Of a stretch of 36,743 nt of DNA, positions 24,555 to 32,265 are shown in pieces. The notes below the pieces were generated by a model. It ran no database searches, was not told where the DNA came from, and saw only the letters and a program-made list of their open reading frames with translations. The first letter of the stretch is position 1, and the number at the start of each line of letters is the position of its first letter. This stretch comes from Candidatus Gastranaerophilales bacterium (GTDB lineage: Bacteria > Cyanobacteriota > Vampirovibrionia > Gastranaerophilales > UBA9971). The stretch lies in contig JANQIY010000036.1 in the NCBI GenBank assembly GCA_028281965.1, positions 1 to 36,743 of the forward strand, written 5' to 3'. A program made the position numbers and the translations under genes.

Positions 24555-24587
24555 GTAAATGACAAAAAGTAGGGTGCGCACCCTACT
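24555..24587 (+). repeat. Family A repeat, copy 6 (intact palindrome), at the end of the ribosomal operon
   Basis: GTAAATGACAAAAA leading into the perfect palindrome GTAGGGTGCGCACCCTAC (24569-24586) followed by TTTTC. It lies 31 nt beyond the rplR stop and 78 nt beyond the convergent gene. As an RNA hairpin with a following T-run on the plus strand it could terminate transcription from the left-hand gene. Confidence 0.85.
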
Positions 24588-24617
24588 TTTCTGCTTATCT
24601 TTATCAAAAACGGGCTC

Positions 24618-24986
24618 CTAGAATTCCAGCCCATTCTCACGGGCAGCGTCAGCAAGCTCGGCTACCCTGCCGTGATAGAGGTTTCCGCCCCTGTCAAACA
24701 CAACTTTTTTAATGCCTTTTTCTTTTGCCCTCTCAGCAATTAACTTGCCGATTTCCTTTGAAGCCTTAATATTTCCGCCATGGCTCAGCTGTTCTTTTAA
24801 AGAACCCTCTACTGACCCGGCAGAAGCTAATGTCTTACCCTGTGTATCGTCAATAAGCTGGGCATAAATGTGCTTGTTGCTCCTGAAAACCGCAAGCCTC
24901 GGTCTTTCCGACGTCCCGCTAAGGTTTACCCTTATTTTTCTGTGCCTTTTCTGTGTATCAAATTTTTTAATTTTTTTCTTAATCAT
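24618..24986 (-). CDS. rplR: Large-subunit ribosomal protein L18 (uL18)
   Basis: A 122-residue 5S rRNA-binding protein. [31 protein letters not shown] is the hallmark N-terminal half, and [28 protein letters not shown] the usual end. Normal length. It is the last gene of the operon in this window: rpsE, rpmD, rplO and secY, which normally come next, are missing, and a convergent unknown gene follows. A 68-nt spacer separates it from rplF. Confidence 0.97.
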   Translation of the reverse strand: MIKKKIKKFDTQKRHRKIRVNLSGTSERPRLAVFRSNKHIYAQLIDDTQGKTLASAGSVEGSLKEQLSHGGNIKASKEIGKLIAERAKEKGIKKVVFDRGGNLYHGRVAELADAARENGLEF

Positions 24987-25054
24987 TTTATCTCACCTGG
25001 ATTATTAATTTAGTGCTTACCTATCCGGCGTAAAAAGCAAAAACTGATTACTTA

Positions 25055-25591
25055 TTACTTACCGGCCTTACCTGCTTTCTTGCGTACATACTCGCCCTCG
25101 TACCTGATGCCTTTGCCTTTATATACCTCAGGAGGTCTTTTACCGCGTATTAAAGCCGCAATATCACCTACAAGCTGTTTGTCAGCGCCTGATACCAGGA
25201 TTTTATTGTTGCCTTCGACCTTAATTTCAATACCCTGCGGAGGTTCGATTTTTACAGGGTGACTATAGCCAAGCGAAAGGTTTAAATTTTTCCCTTCAAG
25301 AGCCGCTTTGTATCCAACACCCTGGATTTCAAGCCTTTTCTCAAACCCCTTACTTACTCCATTGACTATATTGTAAACAAGAGTCCTGCTTAAACCGTGA
25401 AGAGCCCTTGTTTTTCTATCGTCATTGGTTTTTTTAACCACAAGTTTATTATCTTCTTTTTCAACTTGTATAACAGGCTGGAGTTTTACTTCCAGCTGTC
25501 CTAACGGTCCTGAAGCTTTAATCAGGTTATCCTGTATTTCTACGTTTACTTTATCCGGTATTTCAACAGGAGCTACGCCTATCCTGGACAT
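25055..25591 (-). CDS. rplF: Large-subunit ribosomal protein L6 (uL6)
   Basis: A 178-residue protein made of the two repeated L6 domains. It starts MSRIGVAPVEIPDKVNVEI, has GYSHPVKIEPP in the middle and the C-terminal signature PPEVYKGKGIRYEGEYVRKKAGKAGK. Binds 23S rRNA near the factor-binding site. Length and position after rpsH are standard. Confidence 0.97.
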   Translation of the reverse strand: MSRIGVAPVEIPDKVNVEIQDNLIKASGPLGQLEVKLQPVIQVEKEDNKLVVKKTNDDRKTRALHGLSRTLVYNIVNGVSKGFEKRLEIQGVGYKAALEGKNLNLSLGYSHPVKIEPPQGIEIKVEGNNKILVSGADKQLVGDIAALIRGKRPPEVYKGKGIRYEGEYVRKKAGKAGK

Positions 25592-25626
25592 TTTAATCAG
25601 TCTCCATTTTTTTCAGTTACATTTAA

Positions 25627-26022
25627 TTACCATACATTGCAGAGGATTTCTCCCCCGACTTTTTCTTTTCTTGCTTTTCTGTCGGTTAAGAGCCCTTTAC
25701 TTGTGCTGACAATTGAAATTCCAAGCCCATCAAGGACTTTAGGAAGATTTTTAGCCTTTTTATAAACTCTTAAGCCCGGTTTGCTTACTCTTTGAATTTT
25801 TCTTATTACCGGCTGTTTTTCTGACTCATATTTTACGCCGACCGTCAGGATTTTGAATTTTCCTTCTTCCCTGACCTTATAATCAGTGATGTAGCCTTCT
25901 TCTTTTAAAACCCTTGCGAGTTCCACTTTTAACTTTGATGAAGGTATTTCGACGGTATCGTGGTTTGCTCCGCCGGCATTTCTTATACGTGTCAGCATAT
26001 CAGCTATTGGGTCTGTATACAT
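25627..26022 (-). CDS. rpsH: Small-subunit ribosomal protein S8 (uS8)
   Basis: A 131-residue 16S rRNA-binding protein that starts [16 protein letters not shown] and ends [20 protein letters not shown], then [10 protein letters not shown], the canonical C-terminus. In E. coli S8 represses the spc operon. Here it is separated from rpsN by 224 nt containing a tandem repeat array, so coupling to the upstream genes is interrupted. Confidence 0.97.
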   Translation of the reverse strand: MYTDPIADMLTRIRNAGGANHDTVEIPSSKLKVELARVLKEEGYITDYKVREEGKFKILTVGVKYESEKQPVIRKIQRVSKPGLRVYKKAKNLPKVLDGLGISIVSTSKGLLTDRKARKEKVGGEILCNVW

Positions 26023-26061
26023 TATCAGGTTTTCCTCTTTTTGTTACTTCTTATTTATTTC

Positions 26062-26238
26062 ATTGTGTCGTTCTGAGTCTGTTTCAGGGTCTCTTATTTT
26101 TGGTTTTTTTATTGTGTCATCCCGAACTTGTTTCAGGATCCCTTGTTTTTGGTTTTTTTATTGTGTCGTCCCGAACTTGTTTCAGGATCCCTTGTTTTTG
26201 GTTTTTTTATTGTGTCATCCCGAACTTGTTTCAGGATC
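26062..26238. repeat. 49-bp tandem repeat array inside the ribosomal operon
   Basis: Units with a period of exactly 49 bp: 26062-26110 (diverged), 26111-26159, 26160-26208 and a partial at 26209-26238. Each begins ATTGTGTCRT, carries the motif CCCGAACTTGTTTCAGGATC and ends TTTTTGGTTTTTTT. All three plus-strand frames are open across it, which gives spurious ORFs containing PELVSGS. The core motif resembles REP-like sequences common in many bacterial genomes; tandem copies within an rpsN-rpsH spacer are unusual. Confidence 0.9.
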
Positions 26239-26246
26239 TATATTCA

Positions 26247-26453
26247 TTACCAGCTGGACTTTGTCACGCCCGGCAGCAGGCCGCCAAGAGCGAATTCCCT
26301 TAAGTGTATCCTGCAAAGACCGAAATCCCTGTGATAACCTTTTGGTCTTCCGCAAACCCTGCACCTGTTATGCAGTCTTACTTTAGGATACTTACCGGCC
26401 GCGGCCAGCTTTTCTCTTCTTCTTTCCTTTACTATCATTGACTTTTTAGCCAA
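26247..26453 (-). CDS. rpsN: Small-subunit ribosomal protein S14, short zinc form with a Cys3His site
   Basis: A 68-residue S14. The zinc site reads C31-x2-C34 ... C47-x2-H50, so the fourth ligand, normally Cys (CRICFRE), is His in CRIHLRE. The C-terminal half ([19 protein letters not shown]) resembles the long zinc-free cyanobacterial S14, making this an intermediate-looking form. It sits between rplE and rpsH, as in most bacteria; photosynthetic cyanobacteria usually lack rpsN at this place. Confidence 0.95.
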   Translation of the reverse strand: MAKKSMIVKERRREKLAAAGKYPKVRLHNRCRVCGRPKGYHRDFGLCRIHLREFALGGLLPGVTKSSW

Positions 26454-26477
26454 TTGTCTTCTCCTTTTTTATTGTTT

Positions 26478-27041
26478 TTAAGCCTGTGCCTGTCTTTTTC
26501 TAAACGGCATGCCAAGTTCCGAGAGAAGGGCTTTGGCCTCTTCATCAGTCCTGGCGGTTGTTACTATTGTTATGTCCATTCCCTTAACCAGTTCCACATC
26601 ATCGTATTTGATCTCGGGAAACAGTATTTGCTCTTTTAATCCCAGGGAATAGTTGCCTCTTCCGTCAAAACTCCTGTCGTTTACTCCCCTGAAGTCCCTG
26701 ATCCTCGGCAGGACTATGCAGATCAGCTTTTGAAGGAAGTCATACATCCTGTCTTTTCTCAGGGTTACGTTTGTGCCTATGGGCATTCCTTTTCTGAGCT
26801 TGTATGTCGCAATGGATTTTTTTGCCCTGTTAACAATAGGTTTTTGACCTGTTATTTTAGCAAGTTCGCCCACGGCGGAATCCAGCACTTTCACGTTTTG
26901 CACTGCTTCGCCTAATCCCATATTAACCACGACTTTTTCCAATTTTGGGATTTCATGTATGTTTTTATAGCTGAACTTCTCTTTAAGTGCGGGAATTGCA
27001 TCTTCCTCGTATTTTTTTTTCATTTCTTTTGTTTCTGGCAT
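26478..27041 (-). CDS. rplE: Large-subunit ribosomal protein L5 (uL5)
   Basis: A 187-residue 5S rRNA-binding protein. [17 protein letters not shown], the block [20 protein letters not shown] and the C-terminal [20 protein letters not shown] are diagnostic. N-terminus slightly extended ([19 protein letters not shown]). It follows rplX after a 144-nt T-rich spacer and precedes rpsN by 24 nt. Confidence 0.97.
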   Translation of the reverse strand: MPETKEMKKKYEEDAIPALKEKFSYKNIHEIPKLEKVVVNMGLGEAVQNVKVLDSAVGELAKITGQKPIVNRAKKSIATYKLRKGMPIGTNVTLRKDRMYDFLQKLICIVLPRIRDFRGVNDRSFDGRGNYSLGLKEQILFPEIKYDDVELVKGMDITIVTTARTDEEAKALLSELGMPFRKRQAQA

Positions 27042-27185
27042 TTTAATTTATACCTCTTTGGTTTTTTTAATAATTTTTGTTGGTTTTTGTATATTTTTGT
27101 CTGTTATTTGTCAACTTTTTGTCAACTTTTTGTTATGGTTTTGTTTATTTTTGTAATTAATTTGTATACGTTTGTAAGGCTTTGT
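27042..27185. other. Low-complexity rplX-rplE spacer
   Basis: The plus strand repeats TTTTTGT or TTTTGT about ten times, including the direct repeat GTCAACTTTTTGTCAACTTT, so the coding-strand RNA carries a series of ACAAAAA blocks. No ORF. It is unusually long for a spacer inside this operon, where most gaps are under 35 nt. Confidence 0.6.
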
Positions 27186-27545
27186 TTATGTATCAAATTG
27201 CTCGTCGCATTTTTTGCATACTCTTGTTTTTGTGCCGTCTTCCAGGACTTTAAAACTTATCCTCGTTGCTTTTTCGCATTTCTGGCAGTATAACATCACG
27301 TTGGAAGAGTCAAGCGGGGCTTCCATTTTAATCAGCCCGCCCTGGAAGTTTGCCATTGGGTTGGCTTTCATTGCCCTGGTTACCATATTTACATCTTCTA
27401 TTATGAGCTTATTTTTTGCGGGTATAGCTTTTTTTACGTTGCTGATCTTGCCTTTATCCTTGCCGGAAATCACTACTACCCTGTCTCCCGTCTTTACGTG
27501 AAGGTTATTTCCTTTTATTTTATCGGTTTTCATTGTCCTTTTCAT
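27186..27545 (-). CDS. rplX: Large-subunit ribosomal protein L24 (uL24)
   Basis: A 119-residue protein. The KOW region KTGDRVVVISGKDKGKISNV is at the N-terminal part, preceded by MKRTMKTDKIKGNNLH. The C-terminal extension carries a zinc-type quartet CQKC ... CKKC, common in bacterial L24. Assembly-initiator protein of the 50S subunit. Confidence 0.97.
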   Translation of the reverse strand: MKRTMKTDKIKGNNLHVKTGDRVVVISGKDKGKISNVKKAIPAKNKLIIEDVNMVTRAMKANPMANFQGGLIKMEAPLDSSNVMLYCQKCEKATRISFKVLEDGTKTRVCKKCDEQFDT

Positions 27546-27572
27546 TTTGTTTTTCTCCTAAGTCCTTCGGGG

Positions 27573-27941
27573 TTAAATCACTTCAGGGGCCAGTGAAACA
27601 ATTTTCATATACCCTTTTTCGCGAAGTTCCCTCGCTACCGGTCCGAAGATACGCGTTCCAAGAGGGTTTCCTTCTTTATTTATTATAACTGCCGCATTAT
27701 CGTCAAACCTGATATTTGTGCCGTCGGGTCTTTTCTTTGTATGTGCCGTACGCACCAGCACTGCCCTTACTACATCCGATTTTTTTACCGGCATGTTCGG
27801 CGCGGCTTCCTTTACCGTGGCTACTACTATATCGCCTATTCCGGCATATTGCTTATTAGAGCTGCCAAGAACCCTTATTACAAGAAGTTCTTTTGCTCCT
27901 GTATTATCCGCTACTCTTAGTCTTGATTCCTGTTGTATCAT
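27573..27941 (-). CDS. rplN: Large-subunit ribosomal protein L14 (uL14)
   Basis: A 122-residue protein of normal length. [20 protein letters not shown] is the diagnostic start, [20 protein letters not shown] the middle block, and [23 protein letters not shown] the end. Located after rpsQ (99-nt T-rich spacer) and 27 nt before rplX. Confidence 0.98.
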   Translation of the reverse strand: MIQQESRLRVADNTGAKELLVIRVLGSSNKQYAGIGDIVVATVKEAAPNMPVKKSDVVRAVLVRTAHTKKRPDGTNIRFDDNAAVIINKEGNPLGTRIFGPVARELREKGYMKIVSLAPEVI

Positions 27942-28040
27942 TTCTTCTGTCCTTATTTCTAGGATTATTCTTTTATTTTGTCTTTTTGTTTTTGTGTTTT
28001 GATTCTATCACAAGCAAATTTGGGATTAAATATGGCAAAA

Positions 28041-28286
28041 TTATGTTGCTTTCTTGGTAATTTCAACCACTTTCCATAATTTTGTCTTACTTATCGGTTT
28101 GTTTTCGATTAATTTAACTTCATCGCCTTCTGCACAATCTATTTCTTCATTGTGAGCTTTATATTTTTTTGTCGTGCATATAATTTTTTTGTATTTAGGG
28201 TGGGGTTTGTGGTCAGGGATTTCCACCACAACGGTTTTATCAGATTTTGTGCTTACTACTTGTCCTATTAATTCTTTTTTTGGCAT
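28041..28286 (-). CDS. rpsQ: Small-subunit ribosomal protein S17 (uS17)
   Basis: An 81-residue OB-fold protein with GQVVSTKSDKTVVVEIPDHK, the central HPKYKKIICTTKKYKAH and EGDEVKLIENKPISKTKLWK. Binds 16S rRNA helix 11. Gap of 16 nt after rpmC. Confidence 0.97.
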   Translation of the reverse strand: MPKKELIGQVVSTKSDKTVVVEIPDHKPHPKYKKIICTTKKYKAHNEEIDCAEGDEVKLIENKPISKTKLWKVVEITKKAT

Positions 28287-28302
28287 TTTATTTTCCTCTG
28301 GG

Positions 28303-28512
28303 TTATTCGTTAATTAACTGTCTTTCATTAAGTACAGTTTTGATTTGTGCAATTAATTTCTTCTTTTTGCGGATTTCAGCCACGTTTTCCAGTTTAAAGG
28401 TTGCTTTCTGGATTTTCAGGTCAAAAAGTTCCTTTCTCAAGGAAGTAACTTTATCTTTAAGCTCATCAACCGTTTGTTCTCTAATCTCACTGAGTTTCAT
28501 TTTTATCACCAT
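28303..28512 (-). CDS. rpmC: Large-subunit ribosomal protein L29 (uL29)
   Basis: A 69-residue helical hairpin protein: MKLSEIREQTVDELKDKVTS following an MVIK leader, then LRKELFDLKIQKATFKLENV. The ATG at 28512 or the internal ATG four codons later could both be the start. Lies 20 nt after rplP. Confidence 0.95.
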   Translation of the reverse strand: MVIKMKLSEIREQTVDELKDKVTSLRKELFDLKIQKATFKLENVAEIRKKKKLIAQIKTVLNERQLINE

Positions 28513-28532
28513 TTTTTTATCGTCACTTTAAT

Positions 28533-28940
28533 TTATTGTCTTTCAATGATTTTAACTTTATTGGGAAGCTTTTGCGCTGCCAGTTCAAGAGCTCTTACTG
28601 CCACGTCCCTTTCAACGCCGGCGAGTTCAAACATAACCCTGCCCGGTTTTACTACGGCCACCCAGTATTCAGGGTTTCCTTTTCCTTTACCCATACGTGT
28701 TTCAGCAGGTTTTGCGGTGATTACCTTGTCGGGGAATATTTTAATCCAGACTTTACCGCCCCTTTTGATACTACGGGTCATTGCCCTTCTTGCGGCTTCG
28801 ATTTGCCTGCTGTTTACCCAGCAGGGTTCCAGCGACTGAAGGCCGTAGTCTCCGTATTGAACCACTGTTCCCCTGGTTTCTGTGCCTTTCATCCTGCCGC
28901 GCTGCTGTTTTCTATATTTTGTCCTTTTTGGCATTAACAT
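28533..28940 (-). CDS. rplP: Large-subunit ribosomal protein L16 (uL16)
   Basis: A 135-residue protein near the peptidyl-transferase centre. [21 protein letters not shown], then [20 protein letters not shown] and the [20 protein letters not shown] block are diagnostic. The start is probably the ATG at 28940 because GGAGC lies 10 nt upstream; the more usual MPKR start is two codons later (28934). Confidence 0.97.
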   Translation of the reverse strand: MLMPKRTKYRKQQRGRMKGTETRGTVVQYGDYGLQSLEPCWVNSRQIEAARRAMTRSIKRGGKVWIKIFPDKVITAKPAETRMGKGKGNPEYWVAVVKPGRVMFELAGVERDVAVRALELAAQKLPNKVKIIERQ

Positions 28941-28970
28941 TGTTATTTTGCTCCTGATTATTTTGCTTAT

Positions 28971-29699
28971 TTACTGGGTTTTTGGCTGCTGTCTGCCCCT
29001 GCCTCTTCTTCCTGCTCCGCCTTCCGCTTCCGGTGAGCTTTTTGCTTTTATGTTCCGGTCTATTGTTTCCCCGGGTAATATTTCATTTTTAAATATCCAG
29101 ACTTTCACTCCTATAATTCCCATCACTGTATCAGCTTCTGAAAATCCGTAGTCCACGTCTGCTCTTAAGGTTTGCAGGGGGATCCTGCCTTCTTTTGCCC
29201 ATTCCGTCCTGGCAATTTCAGCCCCGCCAAGCCGGCCTGACACTGATACCTTGATTCCCTGGGCCCCCGATCTCATTGCCCTTTGTATTGCCTGTTTCAT
29301 TGCCCTTCTGAATGCCACGCGTTTTTCAAGTTGTTGGGCTATGAATTCTGATACCAGCTGGGCGTCCATGTCAACCCTTGCCACTTCAAGAACGTCTATC
29401 TGCACACGTTTTGACGTAAAGCCCGAGAGGTCTTTTCTCAGGGCCTCAATTCCCTGGCCGCCCCTGCCCACTATAATTCCCGGTTTGGCTGCAACTATTG
29501 AAACTACTACTGTCTGGGCTTTTCTATCTATTAGTATCCTGCTTATACCTGCAGTATTGTATTTTTTCTTTATGAACCTGCGGATTTTCAGGTCTTCCTC
29601 AAGCAGGTCTACATACGCTTTTTTGTTTGCGTACCAGTTGCTTGACCATGTTTTTATTACTCCTAACCTGAATCCGGTGGGGTGTGTTTTCTGACCCAA
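28971..29699 (-). CDS. rpsC: Small-subunit ribosomal protein S3 (uS3)
   Basis: A 242-residue protein with the KH domain [20 protein letters not shown] and the C-terminal domain with [20 protein letters not shown] and [20 protein letters not shown]. The final 25 residues are a basic Gly/Arg-rich tail ([13 protein letters not shown]). Forms the mRNA entry region of the 30S subunit. Confidence 0.98.
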   Translation of the reverse strand: MGQKTHPTGFRLGVIKTWSSNWYANKKAYVDLLEEDLKIRRFIKKKYNTAGISRILIDRKAQTVVVSIVAAKPGIIVGRGGQGIEALRKDLSGFTSKRVQIDVLEVARVDMDAQLVSEFIAQQLEKRVAFRRAMKQAIQRAMRSGAQGIKVSVSGRLGGAEIARTEWAKEGRIPLQTLRADVDYGFSEADTVMGIIGVKVWIFKNEILPGETIDRNIKAKSSPEAEGGAGRRGRGRQQPKTQ

Positions 29700-29710
29700 G
29701 GGGTTACCTC

Positions 29711-30481
29711 CTATTTATTTTCTTCTTCATTATTAGCATTCTGTTCTTCTGAACCTGCTTCCGGTTCTTCTTTTTCGGTTTCTTCGGCTGTTTCAATTAT
29801 TTCCGTATGAGATTCACGTTGTTCTGCTTCAACTTTTATATTTTTTCCCGTTTCAGCTTTTTCAGCTTCGTTCTCTATCGGGGATTCAATTTCCGGCTGG
29901 GTTTCTATTTCGGTGGTAATTCCCTGTTCCAGTTCTTCTTTTGCTTCCTCAAGGACTTCAGCTTCTTTAATTTCTGTTACCACTTCCTGTTGAGGGGTTT
30001 CCTGTTTTTCTTCAGCTTTTGCTTCTTTCTCAACCGGTTCTGCTGCTTTTTGGGCAGTTGTTTCCTTAGTTTCTACAGGTTTTGCCTCCTGTTTTTTGGC
30101 TTTTGATTTTTTAGGTTTCTTTTTCTCTTTTAATTTCTCTTTTAATTCTTCTGAGACTTTAACTATTATTGTCAGGTGGCTGTTGCGTTTATGTATTTTG
30201 TAAACACGGCCCTGGGCGCGGGGTCTTGCCCTTTTATACGTGGGACCTTCATCCGCGTAGATTTCTGATACCATTAATTCTTCTTCAATTGCGCCCAGTT
30301 TTTCAGCTGCGTTGGCTACCGCGCATTTAAGATTTTTTTCCACTACTCTTGCCGCAAAGTAGGGCATGAATTTAAGCATTTTGTTTGCTTCATTAACGCT
30401 TTTCCCTCGGATTGTGTTAATTACTCTTCTTACCTTTCTTGCGGGCATTCTTATATTTGATTGTTTTGCCTTTGCTTCCAT
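29711..30481 (-). CDS. rplV: Ribosomal protein L22 (uL22) with long acidic C-terminal extension
   Basis: Residues 1 to about 112 are a normal L22: [20 protein letters not shown], the tunnel-facing loop region and [17 protein letters not shown]. From about 113 a Lys-rich linker ([19 protein letters not shown]) leads into about 115 residues dominated by Glu with Thr, Ala and Lys, ending NNEEENK. Total 256 aa against about 110-115 usually. L22's C-terminus lies near the solvent side of the exit tunnel, so the tail could reach outside the ribosome (inference). The frame is intact to the stop, and AAAGGACG precedes the start. Some bacterial L22s carry tails, but this is a long one. Confidence 0.97.
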   Translation of the reverse strand: MEAKAKQSNIRMPARKVRRVINTIRGKSVNEANKMLKFMPYFAARVVEKNLKCAVANAAEKLGAIEEELMVSEIYADEGPTYKRARPRAQGRVYKIHKRNSHLTIIVKVSEELKEKLKEKKKPKKSKAKKQEAKPVETKETTAQKAAEPVEKEAKAEEKQETPQQEVVTEIKEAEVLEEAKEELEQGITTEIETQPEIESPIENEAEKAETGKNIKVEAEQRESHTEIIETAEETEKEEPEAGSEEQNANNEEENK

Positions 30482-30505
30482 TTTTATTCGTCCTTTTATT
30501 TGAGT

Positions 30506-30826
30506 TTAAGCCATTACTCGAAATGATTGACCTAAACTTGCATTTTCATAACCTTCTACACTTTTTCCTTGTAGAAGATTGTTCTTAACATGTGTTGTTT
30601 GTCCAAGAATGAGTTTGTCATCGCCGTCAGCAACTTCTTCCGTAACCCTTACTTCTTTTATGGGGGCTACGATATCTGGTGTTTTTATTCTTAAATTCCC
30701 ATTCCCCTCAGGAGTTACCGTCATTCCTGCTTCTACTCGACGAGCTTTACCATCACCCCAGATAAAGAGGTCTCCGGCTTTACCAAAAGAAGTGTTTGAT
30801 TGTCTGAATTGATTTACCTGCATCAT
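30506..30826 (-). CDS. Unknown 106-residue protein inserted between rpsS and rplV
   Basis: Not a ribosomal protein I know. Starts MMQVNQFRQSNTSFGKAGDL and continues with a beta-rich middle (VTPEGNGNLRIKTPDI, IKEVRVTEEVADGDDKLIL) and an ending SLGQSFRVMA. No signal peptide or membrane segment. AGAGGA at the very end of rpsS serves as its ribosome-binding site, the ATG is 5 nt after the rpsS stop, and rplV follows after 24 nt, so it is co-transcribed and translated with the ribosomal genes. The NTSFGK motif at 11-16 is similar in style to the GFQG of the gene at 24024. Function unknown. Confidence 0.85.
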   Translation of the reverse strand: MMQVNQFRQSNTSFGKAGDLFIWGDGKARRVEAGMTVTPEGNGNLRIKTPDIVAPIKEVRVTEEVADGDDKLILGQTTHVKNNLLQGKSVEGYENASLGQSFRVMA

Positions 30827-30831
30827 TTTAC

Positions 30832-31116
30832 TTATCCTCTCTTTGCCTTTTTATCTGAGCCTGCGTGGCCGCGGAACATGCGTGTCGGGGCAAATTCCCC
30901 TAGTCTGTGGCCTATCATTTGCTCTGTTATATAAATCGGCACGTGTGTTTTTCCGTTATGCACTGCTATTGTATGATTTAACATTTCCGGAACAATCATT
31001 GACGCTCTTGACCAGGTTTTTAACACTTTCCTGGCTCCGCCTGATTCATTCATTGCGTCAATTTTTTTCATCAATGATTCTTCGACAAATGGTCCTTTTT
31101 TTAGTGAACGAGACAT
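30832..31116 (-). CDS. rpsS: Small-subunit ribosomal protein S19 (uS19)
   Basis: A 94-residue protein: [19 protein letters not shown], then [20 protein letters not shown] and [18 protein letters not shown] are diagnostic. Followed 5 nt later by the unknown inserted gene instead of rplV. Confidence 0.98.
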   Translation of the reverse strand: MSRSLKKGPFVEESLMKKIDAMNESGGARKVLKTWSRASMIVPEMLNHTIAVHNGKTHVPIYITEQMIGHRLGEFAPTRMFRGHAGSDKKAKRG

Positions 31117-31126
31117 TAATTACTCC

Positions 31127-31951
31127 TTATTTGCGTTTTCTGACAATTAACTTATCAGATGTTTTATTTTTTCTTGTTTTCTTACCTAAAGCCGGTTTAC
31201 CCCATGGTGTTTTCGGTTGGGCCCCGCCTATAGGCGCTCTTCCTTCACCGCCTCCGTGAGGGTGGTCACAGGGGTTCATTACCGAACCTCTTACCGTCGG
31301 TTTTATTCTCATCCAGCGTTTTCTCCCGGCTTTGCCCAGTTTCTGGTTTTTATGGTCAATATTACCGAGTACGCCTATTGTTGCGTAGCATTCCCTGCGT
31401 ACCATTCTCATTTCCGAGCTTGGAAGCTTCAGGGTTATGTAATCTCCTTCCTTGGCCATAAGCTGGGCTCCGGCTCCGGCGCTCCTGCACATTTGACCTC
31501 CTTTGCCCGGTACCAGTTCCACGTTATGCACGAATGTTCCGAGCGGAATATTTTCCAGGGGCATTGCATTTCCTGTTTTAATTTCGCTTCCGGGGCCGTT
31601 TTGTACGCTTGAGCCTACTTTTAGTCCCAGCGGGGTCAGGATATATCTTTTTTCTCCGTCAACGTAATGGATAAGGGAAATCCTTACGTTTCTGTTCGGG
31701 TCATACTCTACTGATTTTACTATACCTTCGATATTCAGTTTGTCCCTGTGAAAATCAATGACCCTGTATGCCCTTTTATGTCCCCCGCCTTTGTGGCGGC
31801 AGGTAATTCTACCGGAGTTGTTCCTGCCTGCGTTGTTTTTCATTGACCTTAACAGCGATTTTTCAGGTTTATCCGTTGTCAGCTCTGAAAAATCTGTTAT
31901 TATTACGAATCTTTGTCCGGGTGTTGTTGGTTTTAGTCTACGATTACCCAT
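31127..31951 (-). CDS. rplB: Large-subunit ribosomal protein L2 (uL2)
   Basis: A 274-residue protein. [20 protein letters not shown] in the N-terminal domain and the near-universal [20 protein letters not shown] segment, which holds the conserved His implicated in peptidyl transfer support. Normal length; 2 nt after rplW and 10 nt before rpsS. Confidence 0.98.
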   Translation of the reverse strand: MGNRRLKPTTPGQRFVIITDFSELTTDKPEKSLLRSMKNNAGRNNSGRITCRHKGGGHKRAYRVIDFHRDKLNIEGIVKSVEYDPNRNVRISLIHYVDGEKRYILTPLGLKVGSSVQNGPGSEIKTGNAMPLENIPLGTFVHNVELVPGKGGQMCRSAGAGAQLMAKEGDYITLKLPSSEMRMVRRECYATIGVLGNIDHKNQKLGKAGRKRWMRIKPTVRGSVMNPCDHPHGGGEGRAPIGGAQPKTPWGKPALGKKTRKNKTSDKLIVRKRK

Positions 31952-31953
31952 TT

Positions 31954-32265
31954 TTATTGTGCTCCTAGTAATTCTTCTATAGGCTCGCCCTGTAAGGTTA
32001 CGATGGCTTTTTTACCTGATTGCGTCCTGCCTGTTTTTAGTCCGCGTCTTTTTTGCTTGCCCGGCATATAGGCTGTTCTTACTTCCGTTACTTTTCTGCC
32101 GGGGAAAAGCAGTTCTATTGCCTTTTTTATATCCACTTTTGTCGCTTCTTTTACCACCTCAAATGAATATTGGCCTAAAGCTGTCTGGCCTGTTGACTTC
32201 TCGGTTACAAGAGGTCTTTTTATTATCTGGTATAAATATTCCGCTTCGCTTCTGTTTCTGCTCAT
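31954..32265 (-). CDS. rplW: Large-subunit ribosomal protein L23 (uL23)
   Basis: A 103-residue protein at the exit-tunnel rim, docking site for trigger factor and [23 protein letters not shown] and [20 protein letters not shown] are diagnostic. Starts immediately after the rplD stop codon (TAA then ATG with no gap). Confidence 0.97.
   Translation of the reverse strand: MSRNRSEAEYLYQIIKRPLVTEKSTGQTALGQYSFEVVKEATKVDIKKAIELLFPGRKVTEVRTAYMPGKQKRRGLKTGRTQSGKKAIVTLQGEPIEELLGAQ

Noticed and set aside
20365-24587. CRISPR array, because of repeated units with unique sequence between
   Set aside because: Spacings are hundreds to over a thousand bases and contain genes; no cas genes and no regular spacers.
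25914-26386. Overlapping plus-strand frames with repeated PELVSGS peptides
   Set aside because: They are products of the 49-bp tandem repeat and of antisense rpsN/rpsH; all three frames are open because the repeat lacks stops.
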